Origin: Miltoncostaea sp963770865
GTDB taxonomy: Bacteria > Actinomycetota > Thermoleophilia > Miltoncostaeales > Miltoncostaeaceae
NCBI GenBank assembly: GCA_963770865.1
Contig: CAVYRD010000006.1
Span: forward strand, 115,048-179,047
Reading direction: 5' to 3'
Length of the DNA stretch: 64,000 bases
Shown here: piece by piece, positions 8,023-17,246 of the stretch
Position numbering within the stretch: position 1 is the first letter of the stretch
Layout of the letters: every line of letters begins with the position of its first letter
The notes under the pieces: model-generated
The model's input: only the letters and a program-made list of their open reading frames with translations
Databases searched by the model: none
Told to the model about the DNA's origin: nothing
Program-made: the position numbers and the translations under genes

Positions 8023-8072
8023 AGAGGTAGCGGAGGAGGGACTCGAACCCCCGACACGCGGATTATGATTCC
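8023..8072 (-). repeat. att repeat within the intact tRNA-Met
   Basis: Fifty bases are identical to 3500-3549. The boundary lies inside the anticodon stem, and the 5' part of the tRNA continues to 8101, so this is the side where the tRNA gene was reconstituted on integration. Confidence 0.85.
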
Positions 8073-8101
8073 GCTGCTCTAACCAGCTGAGCTACTCCGC
8101 C
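8028..8101 (-). tRNA. tRNA-Met (CAU)
   Basis: The minus strand folds into a full cloverleaf: acceptor GGCGGAG with CTCCGCT, D stem GCTC/GAGC, anticodon stem GCGGA/TCCGC with loop ATCATAA, and T stem GGGGG/CCCTC. The anticodon is CAU. The acceptor and loop resemble elongator tRNA-Met, though an Ile2 (CAU, lysidine) tRNA cannot be fully excluded. The discriminator is A and is followed by CC only, so the CCA is completed by enzyme. The gene is the target of the integrated element. Confidence 0.9.
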
Positions 8102-8129
8102 GCGTGGACGACCACGGGGACCGACCGAG

Positions 8130-8202
<73 letters not shown>

Positions 8203-8265
8203 GGGTGGCTCCGGTATCGACCGAACCGGGACTCTAGCGAAGTCCCGGGGCACTCGAAACGCGCG

Positions 8266-9102
8266 TCAGGTCGCGAACCGGGCCCGGTGGATCGAGAGCG
8301 ACCGCCGCCGCGCCGGGGGCAGGCGGCTCAGGAGGGGGAGCACGAGCCCGTGGAGCGGCCCGCGGCCGCGCGGCGGGTGCAGCGCGCGCAGCTCCGCCAC
8401 GCCCGGGATGGCCGCAAGAGCGCGCTCCTCGTCCGCGTCGAGGCCCCAGCGCCAGGGGGGCGCGACGTAGCCGCCCGGGCCGGCTTCCAGGCGGCCCGCC
8501 TGGCTGCGCGCGGCGAGCCAGGTCGGCACGGCGTCGAAGGTCATCGCGGCGCCGGGCAGGCGCCGGGCGGCCGTCGCGATGAGGCCGTGCGCCTCCTCGC
8601 GCTCGAGGTACATCAGGAGCCCCTGGGCGGTGATGAGCACGCCGTCGGCCGCGACGGGGAGGACGGCGTCGATCCAGCCGGGTTCGAGGGCCGAGCCGGC
8701 CACGGAGTGGCGCCGGGGCGACGGCGGCAGGAGGCGGTCGCGCAGCGCGATCACCTCGGGCAGATCGACGGTGAGCCAGCGAATGCGCCCGTCGTCCACG
8801 CGCCAGAACTGCGTCTCCAGGCCCTCGCCGAGCGCGACGACGATCCCGGCGGGGTTCGTGGCCGCGAAGCGGCGCACCTCCCGGTCGAACGTGAGCGCGC
8901 GGACGGCCTGCCACTGGCCGAGGCCGCCCTCGCCGAAGCGGGCGACGAAGGGATAGTCGATGCGCTCGACCAGCGAGAGGGCGAGCGGGTCGCGGATCAC
9001 CGCGTCCGGCCGGCCCGCCTCGACGGCCCGGTGGTAGAGGGTCCAGAGGAGGGTCTCCGGCACCCCCTCCAGCTCCACCCTCAGCCGCCGCGCCCCCGCC
9101 AT
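8266..9102 (-). CDS. class I SAM-dependent methyltransferase (leucine carboxyl methyltransferase-like family)
   Basis: This 278-residue protein matches the PPM1/LCM-type O-methyltransferases common in actinobacteria. The start region ETLLWTLYHRAVEAGRPDAV, DPLALSLVERIDY, the SAM-binding VVALGEGLETQFWRVDDGR, the acidic VDLPEV after it and the ITAQGLLMYLE motif are all characteristic. Members methylate carboxyl or hydroxyl groups of small molecules or polyketides; the substrate here is unknown. It stands alone, 25 bases from the glycosyltransferase gene on the same strand, so the two may be cotranscribed. It shows no frameshift. Confidence 0.8.
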   Translation of the reverse strand: MAGARRLRVELEGVPETLLWTLYHRAVEAGRPDAVIRDPLALSLVERIDYPFVARFGEGGLGQWQAVRALTFDREVRRFAATNPAGIVVALGEGLETQFWRVDDGRIRWLTVDLPEVIALRDRLLPPSPRRHSVAGSALEPGWIDAVLPVAADGVLITAQGLLMYLEREEAHGLIATAARRLPGAAMTFDAVPTWLAARSQAGRLEAGPGGYVAPPWRWGLDADEERALAAIPGVAELRALHPPRGRGPLHGLVLPLLSRLPPARRRSLSIHRARFAT

Positions 9103-9127
9103 CGGCCGAGGCTAGCGCGGGCCCGGC

Positions 9128-10276
9128 TCAGGCCGCGGCCCCCGCGCCCGCGCGGAACACCCAGCCGCGCAGGAGCACGAACCGGGCCAGGGTCGCCGCC
9201 GCGTTGGCGACGACGAGGACGGCCACCTCGACGGCGCGCGCCGGCGTGGCCGTGACGGCGTGCAGGGCGACGAGCGAGCCGCTGGTGAGGGCCAGCCCGA
9301 CGGCGAAGACGCCGAGGCCCTGGGCCTGGTGGACCGCCCAGCGTGCGCGGCCGCGCACTCCGAAGGTGAGGCGGCGGTTGGCGGCCGTGTTTGCGAGCGC
9401 GGTGAGGACCAGCGCGACGGCGTTGGCCGCCTGGGCGCCGAGGCCGCCGCGCAGCAGCAGGTAGAGCACGACGTAGGCGAGCGTGCTGGCGACGCCGATC
9501 GCCGCGAAGCGGACGACCTGGGGTCCGAGCCCGCCGTCTCCGCGCCCGGCGCGCTCGCGCAGGGCTTCGATGCGGGCGCCGAGGCCGCGGGCCAGGCCGC
9601 GGCGCAGGCGCGCGATGCCGCGCAGGTCGGCGAGGGCGGTCTGGAGGATGTCGACGCGGCTGTCGGGGTCGTCCACCCAGTCGACGGGGACCTCGTGGAT
9701 GCGCATGCCGGCCCGCTCGGCGATCACCAGCATCTCGGTGTCGAAGAACCAGGCGTCGTCCTCCATCAGCGGCAGCACGCGGCGGGCGGCGTCGGCGCGG
9801 ATCGCCTTGAAGCCGCACTGGGCGTCGCTGAAGCGCGTGCGCAGGATCGCGCGCAGCAGCAGGTTGTAGCCGCGGGAGATGACCTCGCGCCTGGGGCCGC
9901 GCACGACGCGCGAGCCACGGGCGCGGCGGCTGCCGATGGCAAGGTCGCTGTGGCCGCTGAGCAGCGGGGCGACGAGCGGCAGCAGGCCGGCGAGGTCGGT
10001 GGACAGGTCGACGTCCATGTAGGCGAGCACCGCCGCGTCGCTCGCCTCCCACACCGCCCGCAGCGCGCGACCGCGTCCCTTCTGCTCCAGCCGCTCCACG
10101 CGCACGTGCGGCAGCTCCTCCTCGAGCCGCCGCGCGATGGCGAGCGTGCCGTCGGTGCTCGCGTTGTCGGCGATCGTGATGCGCGCGGTGAACGGGAACG
10201 CCCGCTCCAGGTAGGCGTGGAGCCGGCGGACGTTCGGCTCGAGGTCGCGCTCCTCGTTGTGGACCGGGACGACCAC
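9128..10276 (-). CDS. GT2 glycosyltransferase fused to a GtrA-like membrane domain
   Basis: The N-terminal 230 residues are a dolichyl-phosphate-mannose-synthase type GT2 domain: VVPVHNEERDL, ITIADNASTDGT, the metal-binding AYMDVDLSTD, and DAQCGFKAIRADAARR. The C-terminal 120 residues form a four-helix GtrA-type domain starting QVVRFAAIGVASTLAYVVLY. Such fusions use a polyprenyl-phosphate sugar in cell-envelope glycan assembly. The GTG at 10276 begins right at the first beta strand, which is too short. The frame upstream (VLAAPRTDHPVVN) reads like a natural N-terminus, and an ATG at 10343 lies in another frame. A small indel near the start is therefore likely. Confidence 0.8.
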   Translation of the reverse strand: MVVPVHNEERDLEPNVRRLHAYLERAFPFTARITIADNASTDGTLAIARRLEEELPHVRVERLEQKGRGRALRAVWEASDAAVLAYMDVDLSTDLAGLLPLVAPLLSGHSDLAIGSRRARGSRVVRGPRREVISRGYNLLLRAILRTRFSDAQCGFKAIRADAARRVLPLMEDDAWFFDTEMLVIAERAGMRIHEVPVDWVDDPDSRVDILQTALADLRGIARLRRGLARGLGARIEALRERAGRGDGGLGPQVVRFAAIGVASTLAYVVLYLLLRGGLGAQAANAVALVLTALANTAANRRLTFGVRGRARWAVHQAQGLGVFAVGLALTSGSLVALHAVTATPARAVEVAVLVVANAAATLARFVLLRGWVFRAGAGAAA

Positions 10277-10366
10277 GTTGACGACCGGGTGGTCCGTGCG
10301 CGGGGCGGCGAGGACCGGGGAGCGGAGCGGCGGAGGTGGACATGCCGCAACGATCGGGCCCCGACC

Positions 10367-11791
10367 TCAGGCGGGCGTGGGGCTCCCCTGTGGATCGGGT
10401 GTGAGCGCCGGCCCCGCGAGCGGCAGCACGACGCGGAAGGTGGCGCCGTCGCCGGGGGTCGAGCTCACCTCGGCGCGCCCGCCGTGCGCCTCGGCGATGG
10501 ACGAGACGATCGACAGCCCCAGGCCGCTGCCGCCGCTCGTGCGGGCGCGCGAGGGGTCGGCGCGGAAGAAGCGCTCGAACACCCGGGCGGCGTGCTCGGG
10601 CACCAGCCCGGGGCCGCGGTCGGCGACCTCGATCACCGCCTCGCCGCCGCGCACCAGAGTGCGGACGGTCACCGGGGCGCCCGCCGGGGTGTGGGCGCGC
10701 GCGTTGCTCAGCAGGTTGCCGACGACCTGGCGCAGGCGGGCGTCGTCGCCGCGCACCCAGACCGGCCCGTCGGACTCCTCGGCGAACGGCCGGTCGGGCT
10801 CGACCACGCGCGCGTCGGCGACGAGGTCGGACACCAGGGCGGTCAGGTCGAGGCGCTCGTCGTCCATCGGCCGTCCCTGGTCGAGTCGCGCCAGCAGCAG
10901 CAGGTCGTCCACCAGCACGCCCATGCGCGTCGCCTCCGCCTCGATGCGGCGCATCGTGGTGGCGAGGTCGTCGGGCCGCTGGGCCGCGCCGCGGCGGAAG
11001 AGCTCGGCGTAGCCGCGCACCGAGGTGAGCGGCGTCTGGAGCTCATGCGAGGCGTCGGCCACGAACTGGCGAAGGCGCTCCTCGTTGCGCCGGCGCTCCT
11101 CGAACGACTCCTCGATGCGCCCGAGCATCGCGTTCAGCGTACGGCCCAGCCGCCCGATCTCGGTGCGCGGGTTCTCGTCGGCGACGCGCTGGGAGAGGTC
11201 GCCGGCCGCGATGGCGTCGGCCGTCTCGCCGATCTGCTCGAGCGGTCGCAGGCCGATGCGGACGAGCCACAGCGCCAGCAGGGCGAGGCCGCCCAGCGTG
11301 GCCGCGCCCACGGCGAGCTCGATCATCAGCAGGCGCCGCAGCGTCGCGTTCACCTCGGTGAGCGGCACCCCGATGATGAGCGTCGCGTCCGAGGGGATGC
11401 CGCCCGGGCGCAGATCCCCGTCGCCGACGCCCCGGGTCGACAGCAGGCGGTACTCACCCGGCGCCCCGGGCAAGTCGACCGTCGAGAAGCCGCTGCGGAT
11501 CGTGGTGGGGACCGCGTAGAGGTCGTTCGTGCTCGAGTAGCGGTTGTCGTATCCGTACACGGTCCCGTCCGTGGTGATCACGCGTACGACGGCGTTGGCC
11601 GGCAGCCCCGAGGGCGGCGGGTGTCGCTCGTCGGCGCCGAACGAGGCCGGCACGCGCAGGTCGACCAGCTCGCGGTCGACGCGGTCGAGCAGGAACGACT
11701 TCAGGGCCACGTGGGTCGCCCAGCCGGCCGCCGTCAGCGCCACGGCCACGAGGGCGAGGGTGACGAGCAGCAGGCGGGCGCGGAGGGACAT
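10367..11791 (-). CDS. two-component sensor histidine kinase
   Basis: A 474-residue membrane kinase. The first transmembrane helix is at about residues 6-28 (LLLVTLALVAVALTAAG), then a periplasmic-side sensor of about 130 residues, and a second helix near 175-195. A HAMP domain, the HisKA box with the phospho-acceptor His in FVADASHELQTPLTSVRG, and the HATPase boxes (NLLSNARAHT, DRGPGL, GGSGLGLSIV) follow. This matches the MprB/TcrY group of actinobacteria. It starts five bases after the stop of the response regulator at 11797, so the pair is one transcription unit. The signal is likely envelope related, by family only. Confidence 0.92.
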   Translation of the reverse strand: MSLRARLLLVTLALVAVALTAAGWATHVALKSFLLDRVDRELVDLRVPASFGADERHPPPSGLPANAVVRVITTDGTVYGYDNRYSSTNDLYAVPTTIRSGFSTVDLPGAPGEYRLLSTRGVGDGDLRPGGIPSDATLIIGVPLTEVNATLRRLLMIELAVGAATLGGLALLALWLVRIGLRPLEQIGETADAIAAGDLSQRVADENPRTEIGRLGRTLNAMLGRIEESFEERRRNEERLRQFVADASHELQTPLTSVRGYAELFRRGAAQRPDDLATTMRRIEAEATRMGVLVDDLLLLARLDQGRPMDDERLDLTALVSDLVADARVVEPDRPFAEESDGPVWVRGDDARLRQVVGNLLSNARAHTPAGAPVTVRTLVRGGEAVIEVADRGPGLVPEHAARVFERFFRADPSRARTSGGSGLGLSIVSSIAEAHGGRAEVSSTPGDGATFRVVLPLAGPALTPDPQGSPTPA

Positions 11792-11796
11792 CGCGC

Positions 11797-12519
11797 TCAG
11801 CGCGGGCGCAGGCGCAGCGAGTATCCGAAGCCGCGCATGGTGTGGATCAGCGGCTCGCCCGAGCGGTCGATCTTCTTGCGCAGGTAGCTGATGTAGGTCT
11901 CGACGACGTTCGAGTCGCCGCCGAAGTCGTAGTTCCAGACGTGGTCGAGGATCTGCGCCTTGCTCAGCACGCGGCCGGCGTTGCTCAGCAGGTAGCGCAG
12001 CAGGCTGAACTCGGTGGGCGTCAGCTCGATCAGCCTCCCGGCGCGGCGCACCTCGCGGGTCTCCTCGTCCAGCTCGAGGTCCTCGAACACCATCCGCCGC
12101 CGCGGCTCGTCGGCCGCCCGGGTGCGGCGCAGGACGGCGCGCACGCGGGCGATCAGCTCCTCGAGGCTGAAGGGCTTCACGACGTAGTCGTCGGCGCCGA
12201 TCGTGAGCCCGCGGATGCGGTCGTCGGTGTCCCGGCGGGCCGTCAGGAAGACGACTGGCAGGCGCTCGGACGAGCTGCCGGTGAGGCGGCGGTGGACCTC
12301 GAAGCCGTCGAGGTCGGGGAGCATCACGTCCAGCAGCACCAGGTCGGGCCGGAAGGCGGCCGCCTGCGTCAGGGCCTCGCGCCCCGTGGCCGCCGAGGCG
12401 GTCTCGAAGCCCTCGTAGCGCAGGGCGGTGCACAGGAGCTGGGTGATGCTGTCCTCGTCGTCGACGACCAGGATGCGAGCACCCTCGCCGTCCCGGGTCG
12501 CGTCGCCGTTGAGTCCCAC
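11797..12519 (-). CDS. OmpR/PhoB-family response regulator
   Basis: A 240-residue regulator with a receiver domain (ILVVDDEDSITQLL, phospho-acceptor Asp in LVLLDVMLPDLDGFEV, conserved Lys in DDYVVKPFS) and a winged-helix DNA-binding domain (LTPTEFSLLRYLLSNAGRVL, VETYISYLRKKID). It is the cognate partner of the kinase that follows it. It resembles MprA/TrcR-type regulators, which usually autoregulate. The extra N-terminal 14 residues before the receiver are ordinary for this group. Confidence 0.93.
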   Translation of the reverse strand: MGLNGDATRDGEGARILVVDDEDSITQLLCTALRYEGFETASAATGREALTQAAAFRPDLVLLDVMLPDLDGFEVHRRLTGSSSERLPVVFLTARRDTDDRIRGLTIGADDYVVKPFSLEELIARVRAVLRRTRAADEPRRRMVFEDLELDEETREVRRAGRLIELTPTEFSLLRYLLSNAGRVLSKAQILDHVWNYDFGGDSNVVETYISYLRKKIDRSGEPLIHTMRGFGYSLRLRPR

Positions 12520-12603
12520 CGTGCCTCCGTCCCTCGCTGCCGATGGGACGGAGGGTAGGGGACGTTCCTGTGAGCCGCCTGTGAGGTTCCTGCGAGACCG
12601 CCT

Positions 12604-13480
12604 TCAGGCGGCGGGGCGAAGCGCCACCACCTCCGGCTGGCGCGCGAGGCCCGCCAGCGCCTGGGCCTGGATCTGGCGCACGCGCTCGCGGCTCAGGCCG
12701 AGCTCCACCCCGATGTCCTGCAGGGTCCGCGGCGTGCGGCCCGCCGACGCCGAAGCGGCTGCGCACCACGTGGCGGCTGCGCCGGTCGAGCCGGCCCATC
12801 GCCCGTGCCAGCGCCGCGCGGCGCTCCTCGTCGAGCACCGCCTCCTGGGGCGCGGTCGCGCCCTCGTCGCCCACGAGCTCGGCGCGCTGCCGCACGCCGC
12901 TGCCCGCCGGGCCGTCGAGCGAGGCCACCGGGGCGTCGCGCCGACGCAGCAGGTCGACCTCCTCGGCCGCGATCCCCGTGGCCCGCGCGAGCTCCTCGGC
13001 GCTCGCGGCGCGGCCGCGGACCCGGGCGATCTCGGCCTCGCGGGCCCGGATGCGCGTCAGCGCGTGCACCTGGCGCGGGGGCAGCCGGATGACGCGCGCC
13101 TGGGTGAGGACGGCGCTCGTGACGGCCTGGCGGATCCACCACGTCGCGTAGGTGCTGAACGCCGTGCCGCGCCGGTGGTCGAAGAGGTCGACCGCCCGCA
13201 TCAGGCCGACCACCCCCTCCTGCACTAGGTCCTCGAGCGGGATGCCGCGGCCCGCGTACCGCTTGGCCACCGACACCACGAGCCGCAGGTTGCCCTCCAC
13301 CATCCGGCGCCGGGCGCCGGCGTCGCCCCGCTCGATGCGCCGGGCCAGCTCCACCTGCTCGTGCGGGCGCATCGGCGGCACCCGGCCGACGTCGGCCAGC
13401 AGCAGGTCGAGGCTGCGCAGGGCGGGCTCCGCCGCCGCGCGGCCGGTCGCGTCGGTGGGCTGGATCGCGGTCGTGCTCAT
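12604..13480 (-). CDS. sigma-70 family RNA polymerase sigma factor, one frameshift
   Basis: The N-terminal two thirds contain sigma regions 1.2 to 3: VEGNLRLVVSVAKRYAGRG, IPLEDLVQEGVVGLMRAVD, and TAFSTYATWWIRQAV. Region 4 is split. At about 12745 one extra base shifts the frame out of SRFGVGG, and in the neighbouring frame the reading continues RTPRTLQDIGVELGLSRERV, then RQIQAQALAGLARQ, to a TGA at 12604-12606. The repaired protein has about 291 residues, fitting a group 2 (SigB/HrdB-like) factor. An intact sigma factor is expected here, so I treat the shift as probable sequence error. Confidence 0.85.
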
Positions 13481-13682
13481 GGCCCCTCCTCCGTCTCGTC
13501 GTCGCGCCGCAGGGGCGCCTGAGGACGGTTTACGGGGGCGGGATGAGAGCGCCCCGAGGGGGGCCTGAGAGACGGCTGGGACCGGGCGCCCCTGGGCGCG
13601 GCCCGGCCGCGAGCCCTCGCCCGGACCGGACCACCGCCGATGCGCGGGACCCCGCCGCCGAGGCGAGATCCGCGCGCAGAAG
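13481..13682. other. intergenic region upstream of the sigma gene
   Basis: Two hundred bases of very GC-rich sequence separate the sigma start from the 3' end of tRNA-Tyr. I see no clear -10/-35 pair or structured RNA. A transcript starting at tRNA-Tyr would run through this stretch into the sigma gene. Confidence 0.3.
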
Positions 13683-13764
13683 TGGGGGGAGGAGGGTTCG
13701 AACCTCCGTAGGCGTAGCCGGCGGTTTTACAGACCGCTCCCTTTGACCGCTCGGGCATCCCCCC
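13683..13764 (-). tRNA. tRNA-Tyr (GUA)
   Basis: The minus strand gives an acceptor GGGGGGA with TCCCCCC, an anticodon loop CTGTAAA reading GUA, a long class II variable arm (about 13710-13724) and a T arm GGAGG/CCTCC. The long arm and GUA anticodon identify tRNA-Tyr. The discriminator is A; CCA is not encoded. Confidence 0.93.
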
Positions 13765-13945
13765 AGATGACGAGCCCGGGAAGGCTAGCCGACGGCGGTA
13801 CCCCCCTCAAGGACCGCCGCGGGCGGCATCATGCCGCGCGTTTCCGGCCCTCGACCCCACCGCCGCATCCGGCGTCGGCGGCGACGGCGCCGACCTGTGG
13901 AGGGGCGTCCGGGGGGGGCCGAGCAGCTCGCGAGGAGCCGGCGGC

Positions 13946-14713
<768 letters not shown>

Positions 14714-14811
14714 GGGGTGAGTCTAGCCCGCCCCCACGGCCCCGGGCCGCGCCTGCCGGGTCCCGGGGCGGGGTATCCTCGGCGGGTGACGTCCGGCGGA
14801 GGGCCACGGTC

Positions 14812-16302
14812 GTGACGGGCACGCTCCTCGGCGAGCGCTACCGGCTCGACCATCTGATCGGCCGCGGGGGCATGGCCGCGGTCTGGAGCGCCACCGACAC
14901 GGTGCTGGGGCGTCCGGTCGCCGTGAAGCGTCTGCACTCAGGGCTCCTCGCCGACGCCGAGCACGCCGAGCGCTTCCGGCGCGAGGCGATGCTGGTCGCG
15001 CGCCTCTCCCACCCGAACCTGGTCCACCTGCTCGACCGCGGCGAGGACGCCGAGGGCCCCTACCTGGTGATGGAGTTGGTGGAGGGCGACAACCTGAAGA
15101 CGCTCGTCCGCCGCGACGGCGCGCTCGACCCCGAGGAGGCGGCGCGGGTCTGCGCCCAGGTCGGCCGCGCCCTGGCCTACGCCCACGCGCAGGGCGTGGT
15201 GCACCGCGACATCAAGGGCCAGAACGTCCTCATCACGCCGCGCGGCGACGTCAAGCTCGCCGACTTCGGCATCGCGCGCCTGCTGGAGTCCGACGGCGAG
15301 CCGGGCCTCACGCGCACCGACATGCTGATGGGGAGCGCCGACTACCTGTCGCCCGAGCAGGCGGACGGGCGCCCGATCGACGCGCGCACCGACGTCTACT
15401 CGCTCGGCATCCTGCTCTACGAGTGCCTCACCGGGTCGCTGCCCTTCCGCGGCGAGGGCTTCGTGGCGGTGGCGATGAAGCACTGCACCGAGCCGCTGCC
15501 GGACCCGCGGCTGGCCGCCCCGGGCGTGCCCGACTGGCTCGCCGCCTGCGCGATGAAGGCCGCCGCCAAGGACCCGGCCGAGCGCTTCGCCAGCGCCGGC
15601 GAGATGGTCGACGCCCTGGAGGAGCGGCGGATGGGGACGATGGTGCTCCCGGCGGTCGCGGCCCCGTCGGCCGGCGCGGACGACGGGGACGGCGGCGACA
15701 CCGCCCGCCGCCGCCGGCCCGGCCGTCGCCGTCGCGCCGCGCTGGTCGGGCTGGCGGTCGCCCTGCTGGGCGGCGCCGCCGCGACGGGGGTGGTGCTCAG
15801 CGACCGCAGCGGCGGAGGGCCGGCCCCGGCGGCCGCCACCGACGGGCCGCTCCACATCGCGGCGGTGCGCGACTACGACCCGCAGGGCGACGGCGGAGCG
15901 GAGAGCCCCGAGAACCCGGACCAGCGCGGGCTGGCGGTGGACGGCGACCCGGCGACCGCCTGGTACACCGAGCGATACCGGGGCTCGCCGGACTTCGGCG
16001 GCCTGAAGACCGGCGTCGGTCTGATCCTGCGGCTCACCGGTCCGTCGGTCGCCACGCGGATGGTGGTCAGCTCGCCGACGGCGGGCGCCGAGTTCGAAGT
16101 GCTCGGCCCGCTCGAGGGCGGCCAGCGCCAGGTGCTCGCCACCGGGACCTTCACCGGCGGCCGGCAGGTCGTCGACCTGGCGCGGGCGGCCCCGGCAGAG
16201 GCGTACGTCCTGTGGATCACCTCCCTCGTGGACGACGGCTCGGGCGGCTATTGGGCCGGGGTGGGGGAGGTGCAGCTGAGGGGCGTGCCGAACTCGACAT
16301 GA
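14812..16302 (+). CDS. transmembrane Ser/Thr protein kinase with discoidin-like ectodomain
   Basis: Residues 1-270 are a complete Hanks-type kinase: glycine loop IGRGGMAAVW, catalytic Lys in PVAVKRL, HRDIKGQN, DFGIAR and SPEQ in the activation segment. A basic stretch (ARRRRPGRRRRAA) precedes one transmembrane helix at about 303-325. The 160-residue extracytoplasmic part (AVDGDPATAWYTERY, FGGLKTGVGLILRL) resembles the discoidin-fold domain known from the C-terminus of mycobacterial MviN/MurJ. There are no PASTA repeats. A GTG start follows 98 bases of intergenic sequence. The stop overlaps the first xer gene (ATGA), so kinase and recombinases are one operon. Confidence 0.88.
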   Translation: MTGTLLGERYRLDHLIGRGGMAAVWSATDTVLGRPVAVKRLHSGLLADAEHAERFRREAMLVARLSHPNLVHLLDRGEDAEGPYLVMELVEGDNLKTLVRRDGALDPEEAARVCAQVGRALAYAHAQGVVHRDIKGQNVLITPRGDVKLADFGIARLLESDGEPGLTRTDMLMGSADYLSPEQADGRPIDARTDVYSLGILLYECLTGSLPFRGEGFVAVAMKHCTEPLPDPRLAAPGVPDWLAACAMKAAAKDPAERFASAGEMVDALEERRMGTMVLPAVAAPSAGADDGDGGDTARRRRPGRRRRAALVGLAVALLGGAAATGVVLSDRSGGGPAPAAATDGPLHIAAVRDYDPQGDGGAESPENPDQRGLAVDGDPATAWYTERYRGSPDFGGLKTGVGLILRLTGPSVATRMVVSSPTAGAEFEVLGPLEGGQRQVLATGTFTGGRQVVDLARAAPAEAYVLWITSLVDDGSGGYWAGVGEVQLRGVPNST

Positions 16303-17246
16303 CGATGGCCGCCACCTGGGACGAGAGCCTGCACGACCTCGGCCGCCGCCTGGCCGAGCAGGGCGGCCGGGGACGGCTCCTCTCGCCCCGCACGCGGTCC
16401 GCCTATCTCAAGGACGCCCGCCAGGTGGCCGGGTGGCTCGCGGCGCGCGGCGTCGACGGCCCGGCGGAGGTGACCGCCTCGGGGCTCGAGGCGGCGTTCC
16501 GCGGACTCGGCTGGGCGCCCTCGACCCGCGCCCGCGCGGTGACCGCCCTGCGCGAGTGGCTCGCCCCGCACCACCCACCCGGCCGCTCGCCCGCCGACCT
16601 GATCGACCGCCCGCGCGCCGTGCCGCCCCTGGTGCCGCGGCTGTCGCAGGCCGACGCCGCCGCACTCGTGGAGGGCACCGGGACCCCGGACGAGGCCGAC
16701 GGCCCGGTCGCCCGCGCCCTGGCCCTGCGGGACCGGGCGCTGATGGAGGTGCTCTACGGCAGCGGCCTGCGCCGCCAGGAGGCCTGCGACCTGGTGCTGG
16801 CCGGCCTCGACTTCGAGCACGACGCCCTGCGGGTCGTGGGCAAGGGCGGCGCCGCGCGCACCGTGCCGATCACCGAGAACGCGGTCGACGCCCTGCGCGC
16901 CTGGCTCGCCCTCGGGCGCCCGCGCCTGGCGGCCGCCTACGGGCCCCAGCCCGCCGCCCGCGCGCCGGTCTTCGTGTCGCGCACCGGAAAGCGCCTCGAC
17001 GGGTCCACGGTCTACCGGGTCGTGGCCCGCGAGCTGCGCGCCGCGGGGCGCGCGGGCGGGCCCCACCTGCTGCGCCACGCGGCCGGGACGCACCTGCTCG
17101 AGGGCCCCGGCGGCGAGGGCGGGGCGCACCTGCGCGTGGTGCAGGAGGTGCTCGGCCACGCGAGCCTCGCCACCACCCAGCGCTACACCGGGGTGACGAC
17201 CAAGGCGATGCAGGCCGCCCTGCGCCGCGGGCACCCGCGCGGATGA
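16299..17246 (+). CDS. Xer-type tyrosine recombinase, first of a tandem pair
   Basis: A 315-residue recombinase with an N-terminal SAM-like DNA-binding domain (TRSAYLKDARQVAGWLAARG) and a catalytic domain with the full active site: Arg in YGSGLRRQEACDL, Lys in VGKGGAARTVP, HLLRHAAGTHLLE, His in LGHASLATTQRY and the final Tyr. Length and motif order match XerC/XerD. Both ends overlap neighbours by four bases. It is probably a chromosome-dimer resolution enzyme rather than a mobile-element integrase, because it sits in an intact operon with no att repeats. Which of the pair is XerC and which XerD cannot be decided by eye. Confidence 0.85.
   Translation: MTMAATWDESLHDLGRRLAEQGGRGRLLSPRTRSAYLKDARQVAGWLAARGVDGPAEVTASGLEAAFRGLGWAPSTRARAVTALREWLAPHHPPGRSPADLIDRPRAVPPLVPRLSQADAAALVEGTGTPDEADGPVARALALRDRALMEVLYGSGLRRQEACDLVLAGLDFEHDALRVVGKGGAARTVPITENAVDALRAWLALGRPRLAAAYGPQPAARAPVFVSRTGKRLDGSTVYRVVARELRAAGRAGGPHLLRHAAGTHLLEGPGGEGGAHLRVVQEVLGHASLATTQRYTGVTTKAMQAALRRGHPRG

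Larger units (their letters stand above)
3500..8072. mobile_element. small integrative element in tRNA-Met(CAU)
   Basis: A 50-bp identical direct repeat at 3500-3549 and 8023-8072 consists of the 3' part of tRNA-Met from the anticodon stem to just past the 3' end. The intact tRNA is at the right edge (8028-8101, minus strand), and the orphan 3' half is at the left edge. This is the arrangement left by an integrase that rebuilds the tRNA. Inside lie a truncated Rep/helicase ATPase, an excisionase-like HTH gene, a tyrosine integrase and a secreted beta-propeller gene. No conjugation genes are present, so it is a remnant or a mobilisable element. Another tRNA-like remnant (6176-6209) just after the integrase suggests a mosaic of two elements. 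Confidence 0.75.

Noticed and set aside
9260..11887. Very long plus-strand open frame opposite the glycosyltransferase, kinase and regulator genes
   Set aside because: It lacks any domain and has the repetitive Ala/Arg/Gly/Asp composition of antisense frames in high-GC DNA; the minus strand carries well-conserved genes. The same holds for long antisense frames at 15.4-18.3, 21.0-25.4 and 61.5-63.7 kb.
12604..13480. Sigma factor as a real pseudogene or a short factor lacking region 4
   Set aside because: Region 4 is perfectly preserved in the neighbouring frame after one extra base, and several other conserved genes here show the same type of shift, so error is the simpler explanation.
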